The notes under the pieces: model-generated
The model's database searches: none
Told to the model about the DNA's origin: nothing
The model's input: the letters and a program-made list of their open reading frames with translations, nothing else
Source of the DNA: Ahaetulla prasina
Taxonomy: Eukaryota > Chordata > Lepidosauria > Squamata > Colubridae
NCBI RefSeq assembly: GCF_028640845.1
Contig: NC_080539.1
Coordinates: 303,524,016-303,588,015, forward strand
Length of the DNA: 64,000 nucleotides
Reading direction: 5' to 3'
Translations under genes and position numbers: made by a program
In this document: positions 46,801 to 55,800 of the stretch, piece after piece
Layout: every line of letters starts with the position of its first letter
Position numbering within the stretch: position 1 is the first letter of the stretch

Positions 46801-49800
46801 AAAAACAGCTCCAGTATCCGAATGCAGTGCCAAGTCTCTCTGCAGCAGAGCTAGAAAAAGCACATCTAGCACTTATAGATTACCTAACTCACGTAAGCAT
46901 TTAACTCTTTATTGTGTTTTCCCAGTGGCTGTTTATGTTAGACACCACCTCCGGATTTGTTTAAAAAGTATAGAATGTCATGTTCTTGTTTTATTTAACA
47001 TTTAAAATGGATTTGAGGGAGGGCAAGTTATGATCTGCTGGTTATGAGAAGTTTTGATATGAGAAGTCATCATGCTAAGAAAATGAAATTGCAGTTTCTC
47101 TGAATGAGCAATTTTCACTGTCTTGCTCTATATCAGGGGTGTCAAACTGAAGGCCCAGAGGCTGGAACTGGCCCGTGGGGCCACCCTGGAAACAGCGGAG
47201 GCCCCTGGTGCCTCTGACAGCAAAAATGGAGCTTGGAGGGCTGCATGTGGCCCTCCTGAATTCCGTTTTCCCTGGCAGAAGGCTGCAGGAGGATCCCCCC
47301 CCCAGCCCTCCCTGGACCACCACAGGTGCCCCCGACATGAGTGATATTGAGCTGGCCATGCCTACCCGGCCTCCTGAGGTCAAACACAACCCTGATGTGG
47401 CCCTCAATGAAATCGAATATATGCCCTATATAGTGCAGAAGATGAGTCCATGTCTCTGGAAGCTTGCAATCAAGATTTTGGCCATGGATAGAGAGAAGAG
47501 ATGGAGTGGAGAGTCAAATGTAACAAAACAGTGGAAAAGAAGACAGAGATCTGAGTAATAAGAAGTAAAAAATTCAGAAAAATTAGAAGAATGAGGCTTC
47601 ATTGGTTTTTATTTTGAATAATGTCGGCAGTGTGTAACCTTAACTTTATTTCCTCTTCACAGAAACGAAGTCAGTTAGTGAAGAAGCTGTATGATTCTGA
47701 CCATCAGTCCACTACATCTCCCCTCATGGAGGGAACTCCTACCATAAAATCCAAAAAGAAATTGATACAGATAATTGATACTACACTGTTGAAATGCTTC
47801 CTCCATGTGAGTACTCTTCATCTTTTGAATTGGAAATTTAGAGCAGAAGTGAAATGTAAGTTTATAGTGAAATACTAATTGGGTATTAGAAAGATCTAAA
47901 GATACATACAGGCAAATATGGAGGAAGGGAACTGCTTTAGAAATGTATTTCTTTTTTAGTTAATTCCAAACAAATCCTTTGTCTTCAGGGGAAATTCTAA
48001 AACATGGTCAAGCATAGTTTGCATTAAAGTGCTGATGAGATTCCATGTCTAATATTGAACTAAAAAATTCTTGTCCCAGTTCCTGATGGAATTGCAACTA
48101 AAAATTATTTTAAAGTATAATTTGGAGGATAGTGAAGAATCGTATGAAATCTAATGGGCAGTTCTTTTAAAATAATTAAAATCAGAAAATATGTTTAATT
48201 GTGGCTAAAATATTGTTCAGGTCATTAATACGTATATTAGCTTCACTTTTTTAAATAGTAATTTTATTAAAAATTAAAACTACAACGATAAAAATTAATA
48301 CAAACTAACAAAAATAAAAAAGATGCAAATAAAAGCTATTGAAAAATACAAAAGAAAGAAAAAAAATAAGAATATAGTAAAGAAAATGTATATATAAAGA
48401 AATGACAAAGGGATAAATTGTCCCTTTATCATAATTATAAACCATTTTAGTAATTTATCACCTTTTCTTAAAATACAATGAATCCAATTTCTATTAATAA
48501 CGCCATCTCATTACTTGCAAAATAGTTTCATTACCTCATTTCTTTGTTTCACGGTTCATTTTGGTTATGTGAATTTGTTTCCAATTCCATTAAATTGCTT
48601 CTTGTTACAGACAAATGTAGCCTTAGTGGCACCATTATTGAGACTGGAGAACAATCATTGTCATATTGAAGAAAGTGAGCATGTGCTCAAGAAAGCTCAC
48701 AAATACAGTGAATTAATCATACTATATGAGAAGAAAGGTCTCCATGAAAAGGGTAAGTCCTGAGAGAGGAAAGAAGGAACCAAAGGGGTTTCCATATCAT
48801 TTTAAACTATTCATTTTTGGCGGTATAATGTATGAGCAAATTTTGCATAGAGTGAATTAGCAAGTGAGATCAGTATTTTTTTGATGGGAAAGGAAATTAG
48901 AGATTGCAGTGTGATGTTTATACTGGGCTATATAGTTTATAGTACAGCATTGTCAGATTTCCCACCAGAGGGAAACTGACACCTGGCATGTATATTTATG
49001 TTCAGATATTGTGGATGGCCCTCAAAGCAGCTATGTTGAGCCTTGACTGTGTTGAAGCTATGTTGAAAAGGATTCCACACTATAATGCTTTGAACAGCAA
49101 GTTTGGAAGGATACTTCACAGCATAGTCCTTCAAATAGTTTTTGCACAATCCTACTGTTTAACTTAAAAGATAATGAAATAGAGTTTTATTTTGCTGAAG
49201 CCTTGCAGGTGCTAGTAGATCAGTCCAAGAAAGCTAATTCTCCCTTGAAGGGCCATGAAAGAACTGTTCAGTATTTACAACATTTGGGTGAGTAAAGTTG
49301 ATTTACTTTCTTTGCAATTGGTGTTGTGGTATATAGTATTATTTCATGTATCAAGAAAAATGGTTAATGGTTGTCACAAAAGTAAACAAACAAAAATGTA
49401 ATGATTGGGTTTATTCCCATCATAACAATATTTAAGTTCACATTATAAAATAAGAAATTAGACTGAGAAGATAATGTTTACATGAAAATCGGTGAATAAC
49501 ATTTTTTTCTCAGTGCAAGTGAACATTTTCCTAAAAAAATGTCCACCAAGCACCAACCATCAAGCTCAGAGAAGCATCACGGACCCCACAAAAGTATGTC
49601 TGGCAGGAGTTTTTATAGCATCTCCAGAAATTGTTGTGATAATCATGGTATGTGTAGCAGTAAGAAAGCTGTGACCTAAAAATCAGGACTGGGGGAAGGT
49701 ATTTAGAACCTCTTTGGATTCTGCAGAGTGTATGCTGTGGGTTCTTTCAGTTAAGCAATGCCATCTCTCAGGGCCCTAGAAGCTCACCTTCTCTGTCATG

Positions 49801-52800
49801 CAAATATATTAGCAAAAAAAGTCCTTAAGTTTCAAAGGGACTTGATGAACTTGCTAATAAAGGAGGGCTGGATAGTTCCTTTCTCACTTCTGAAGATAAC
49901 AGCTAAAATTTGATATTAAAACTAATGATAGGAAGTATTTGTGAATCTTGCTTCCTTGATAGTCCTCTGCAATTAAGAACCTTGAAGGTGTCTGTATGTT
50001 CTCTCCCTCCCTCTTTCTCTCTCTCCCTCCCTCCCTTCTTCCCTCCCTCTTTAAAAAAAGATGTGTTAAAAAATATGTGTCTAGTCACTTGTACCATATT
50101 CTGTCATTGTGTTACCTTTGTAGTTCTTTAATATGACACCTTTGTTTTATACTGTAGGAACAGAAAACTTGAATTTAATATTTTCCTATTCGGTTTGGGT
50201 ACTTAGGGATTTTCCTGAAGATGGATTAAAAGTAAGTACACTTGGATACATTTAAAAACAGAGAGGAGGAAGAGTTCTCTTCGCTGACCATTATGATAGC
50301 AAAGTAAATAGTCTTAGGCAGGTTGCTGCCAATTTGACTAATATTCTTAAACCTTAAATAGGTTAAGGATTACTTTGAATTATTATGACTATGTACTCCA
50401 CATGGAGACTACTTTGAATAACAAGTTATCCTTGAAGATAAATTATAAATTATATTGTAATCAATCCAAAAATAATGAAGCATCTGTTTGGTAGGCAGAG
50501 CTATGTAGCATCTAATTGACCTCATTCACAATATTTGCAGAGTTAATCTCAGGTTTTAACAGAATATCTTGCTTTTCTATATATCACACTAAGTTTGGAT
50601 TATAATATTGACTATACAAAGAAACTAAAAACTATATAAAAAGTCTCAAGACTTTCAAGTAGAAAGGTCATTTGGAATTTGGGGACAAGATGGGTTTTGC
50701 TTGAAACAAATGCTTTGTGTTCCAATATGCTAATTTTCCATTCTTTTTTGTTAAAATTCTTCGTTAAAGCAATTTGGGCAAAGAGCTTGACAGAGCTAAA
50801 AACGTGATGGTGGGTATACTGTTACCTTCAGGCTCTATATTAAGGCCCTAAGATAAATAAGGTTCATCAGCTCCATAATAGCAAATCAATAAAAATACAA
50901 ATAGAATGATGGATTGATTGGAAAGATATTGATTAGTCTTTGAGAAGGTTAAAGAAAAAATAATTGTAGATATTTGATCAGAGAATATTGCATATTTCTT
51001 TTATTTGTTACTACTTCTGCTTCTAGGAGCTCAAGGTGGCTTAAATAACATTCCTGCCTTCTTGTTTTTGCCTAACTCAGTAGTACCGTGGGGCAGGATG
51101 AGTTGAAAGATAGTGACCTCCCCAGAGTCACCCAATGAACTTTTAGGGTTAGGGTAAGCTAATGTAGCATCCCAAGTCTTATCCCAGTATGGTAGCCCTT
51201 ATATATAATACAGTGGTCTTGTTATTTGAACTTTAATAAAATCAGAATAAGTATGCAAATATCAGCTTTGGCAATTCAACCATTTGTTTGGCAGATATTT
51301 ACAGAAGATCTTCCTGAGGTAGAATCCCTCCCACGAAAAAGGATTCTGAACTTCTTGTTAGAGAATTTTAAAAACCTCACCATCCCTTACTTGGTAAGAG
51401 CTAAAATTGCAACAATCTACTTTTTAAAAATCTCATACTTTATTTCCCATACTGTCTAAATTATTTACAAAAGAAGTAATTTTAGCCATCTTTTTAAAAT
51501 TAAAAAATAATTTCTAATAGTTAAATAAGGGGCTACATAGTCATTTTGAATTCCTGATGATCACATTTTGAAATATTACAAAATTCTAGAGATACGTAGC
51601 ATTAACTTTTATATTTGGTATATGTACATATATTTCCAGGAGCATGTAATTGATATCTGGAACGAGTCTGGTTCAGAGTTTCACAATTGTCTGATTCAGC
51701 TCTACTGCGAGAAAGTACAAGGCCTAATGAAGGAATATCTCACTTCTTTCCCTCCAGGTATTTTCATCTGTGATTTATATTATTATGCATAACCAGAAGC
51801 AAGAGTAGAGTTGGGATTGTTGCAGAGGGGAGCTCCAGTGATTCTGGATTATATGGGTAGCGCTGTTTGGTTAGTTAAGTAAGAGAACATTTTTAAAAGA
51901 TCTAGGGAAACCTTAACTTTATATTGATCATTTCCAGTCAAGGGAGAAAAAATGCTTATGTGCATTTTTAGTAGAATATTACAGAGAGCGAAACATAAAG
52001 AACAGCAGTAAGACATATTTAGTCACATATGAAATTCTTTCCTGACAGATGAAACGCCAGTGCCAGCTGGTGAGGAAGAGGGGGAGCTTGGAGAGTACCG
52101 AAAAAAACTTCTTTCCTTTCTTGAGAGTTCCAATTATTACAATGCTGAGCAACTCATCAGTGACTTTCCCTTTGATGGTAAGAAGTAGTCATTCACCCAT
52201 GCTGTGCAACATTTACAGTATTTTAAGGGATTTTTTTTTTAGTATTTAACTAAGAGGATTCCCACATATGTCTGCATCATCCTGTTATTTAACAGCTGTT
52301 CTATAAAAACCATAGGCTTTGGTCTGCAGATTGACAGCAAAAATGCCCCTGCAATCTTTGATTAATCTTTGATTTCATATATGAAAAATGGCTCAATAGG
52401 AAATCATTTTGGTGTGCAATAGAATAAACTAATAAATCTGTGTGTTGGAAATAACTTCTAAAATAGTTAAAATATAGAATTGTCTGGCTAGCTAGCTAGT
52501 TAGCTATCATTTATATTATATTCTTTAATTCTTGTTAGCCACCCAGAGTTAGATTTGTGAGATGGGCAGCCATATGAATTGATTTAAATAAATAAGGAAA
52601 ATGCAACTAGACATGTCTGCAAAAATAATCAATAGTTTTCTGATTTATGATTGCAATTAAAGATTTTGATTTAGTCAGTAGTCATTTCTGAACTTATATA
52701 AGTCTTGAAAAAGACAGAGTAGTTTTTAAACATTTGATGGGTGCTTTGCAGAGCCTCTCTTTTGAATGATTTGCACAGTTCCATAATTTAAACAGCAATG

Positions 52801-55800
52801 CATATTTTATTCCAACCTCCTTCATTGGTTCTTTCCTTCTTTCTTCTTCACTACTATACATATTCTTATAGACTGCTTTATAAACTTTATTTCCACTGAG
52901 TGCTACTTTTCTCCTACTGTCCTCAGGTCTCCTAGAAGAACGTGCATTGCTCTTGGGACGGATGGGAAATCACGAGCAAGCTCTATTTATATATGTTCAC
53001 ATCCTGAAGGACACTAAGATAGCTGAAAAGTAGGAGCATGCTTTGTAATCTTTGAAACCGATAATGATCAACTTATTGGCAACTGTTATTAGACCATCTT
53101 GTTTTCAACTACATAGCTTCTCTACTTTGTTGTTGGTGCAAAACTAAATTTAAAGTTTATGTAACCCCAGTGCATAATAATAGCTTAAGTGTTACTGTAA
53201 TGAACAGGAATGTTTTGGTAATCTTGGCAGTTCACTCCAACACAGTCTAGAAAGATTACAATTTGCATACAGTTTCAAAGACGTATAGCTGACCTATATG
53301 GTTTTGCTATGAATTTTTGTTGACACAGATTTGAAGGGGATTCCAAGAAAGAAAGAAATATAGGCAGATTCAAGTTAAAATCTGAAATCATTGTCCAAAA
53401 ATTTTGGAAGTTTTTAAAGAGAGTTGTGAGAAATCGATAACATTTAAGAGATTTTGAACTTGTTTCTTTTGCAGTCATGTTGGAATTTATAAGTAAGTCT
53501 TCAGTAAAATGCATTCAGCAGAATTTACCAGATCTCTAATTTTATGAAATTAAATATTCTCCAATAACTCTTGTTTTTTCCAGAGTAATTACACCTGTCC
53601 AATGTTTTGCCAAATGAGAAATCTGTTTGAATAGCTTTAGCATTTGCTATCAACTGATTGATTAAAATTCAAATTATATAGTTTATAATATGCTAGGCTT
53701 CTGTTCAGGTTTTGCTCTGAATTTCTTCTTGTTGTTTTCAGTTACTGTCACAAACACTATGACCGAAACAAAGATGGCAGTAAAGATGTGAGTAACTTAT
53801 TTTTCAACAACTTAAAGTTAATGCCCTGTGTTTATTAAACACATAGCTGATATTTACTACATAATTAAATGCAGATAATAGATAAGTACTATTAAAAATA
53901 ATAAATAGGCAGCATGGGGATATGGAAAGAAGATCAAAATGAGAATGAATCTTTAAACCATTGTCCTTCCTGCAATATTAATTATAATACTTTTATAATA
54001 CTTTTATAATACTTTATAATACAACTACTGTTCCACTTGCTGTTGCAATGTATGACTGTGAAAGCTGGACCATAAGGAAGGCTGAGCGCCAAAGAATTGA
54101 GGCCTTTGAACTCTGGTGCTGGAGAAGACGCCTGCGAGTCCCTTGGACTGCAGGGTGAACAAACCGGTCAGTCCTAGAGGAGATCAACCCTGACTGCTCT
54201 TTAGAAGGCCAGATCCTGAAGATGAAACTCAAATACTTTGGCCACTTAATGAGAAGGAAGGACTCACTAGGGAAGAGCCTAATGCTTGGAACGATTGAGG
54301 GCAAAAGAAGAAGGGGACGATAGAGAATGAGATGGCTGGATGGAGTAGTCGGTGTGAGCTTAAATGGACTCTGGGGGATGGTAGAGGACAGGAAGCCTGG
54401 AGGAACGTTGTCCATGGAGTCGCGATGAGTCGGACATGACTTTGCGACTAACAACAACAAAAAAAATTCGATCTATTGATTTTGTCTGAAGAAATTTGCA
54501 GATTGAGACTGAATTCACAAATTGAAAAGACATTATGCAGTAATTAGATAAAAATAGTAAAATAGAGCAGGGGTCTCCAATCTTGGCAACTTTAAATCTG
54601 GAGGACTTCAACCTTGGCAACTTTAAGTTGAAGTCCTCCAGGCTTAAAGTTGCCAAGGTTGGAGACCCCTGAAATAGAGGAATGCTAATTTAATTTGGCA
54701 AATCAAAGAATACAATTTTGCATTGGATTAAAAAATTGCTTAAATGCTATAAAGAACATAATAATGGATTGTTATTATTTGGTTAGCTGCTTTTTGGTAC
54801 TGGTATTCAAGGTCCAATCTAGAAGCCAGTGTAGTTTATAAGATCAGTGTTACATATCCCAAGCTATCTCTGTAAGTTCCTACCAACTGTGTTCTGCATT
54901 AACTTTCTACATAAATAGTTCCATATAGAATGTTAGGCCACAGTCATTTTTCTCCTTAGTTCTGTTCTGGCAGAAATATCTCAATCTACTGAATGAAACA
55001 TTGGTTTCACACACTTTAAGCTAAGAGTGCTTATGGCTATATGAGACCAGTTAGCATCCATTCTACAGCCCCCAAAAGGGTCAAACTTTTTTTTCTTCAT
55101 CCTGGCAGTTTGGAATAGATATATTTATTTTTTTATTTTCAGTGTTCATATATCAGCAATACATGAGGATAGTTTACCTGCTAGTACCGAAAATCATATT
55201 TTCATCCCATTCTCTGTCGCTCTACCTTTTTATACAATTGTATAGAATTATAGCTAGAATAGATTTCCCTTTGTTGGAGAAAGACACACTAAATAGCAAG
55301 TTATTTTGGAGGGTTGAAAAAAAGACCAACCACAATGGTTTGTTTTGTGTGAAACAGGTATACTTGTCTCTGCTGCGAATGTATCTTTCACCACCTAGCG
55401 TTCATTGCTTGGGACCAATCAAGATGGAACTCTTAGAGCCACAAGCCAATCTTCAAGCTGCACTGCAGGTTTTGGAACTTCATCACAGCAAATTGGACAC
55501 TACTAAAGTAAGGTTTTCTTAATTTTGCTTTTTTAGACGGGAAACTTTGTAGATTGTAGTGCTGGATAAAAAGAATGCTGTTCTAGTTGAAATGCTTACT
55601 CTCCATCTACAAGCATTCTTCAAAGGAGAGTGAAGGAGTTTATGAAACATTGTAACATTCATTCTATTATCTCCAATCTGTGGACATATAACTTGTGACT
55701 GGAGATCTCTCCTATATTTATGAGCATGCTTAGTTTTGGTGTAAAATAAAATGTAAGTTAGAAAATTGAAACCATATTTTTATTTAGTTATTTGCTTGTT

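Noticed and set aside
47075..47558. Open frames of 73-127 codons on both strands, possible domesticated transposase
   Set aside because: They lie on a GC-rich hAT-like non-autonomous element and show no transposase motif.
54014..54656. Minus-strand frames of 148 and 98 codons
   Set aside because: Antisense to a BovB fragment and a palindromic element; shadows only.
55142..55522. 126-codon frame as a longer VPS39 exon
   Set aside because: Only 55358-55507 matches VPS39; the upstream part is intron before acceptor GTGAAACAG.
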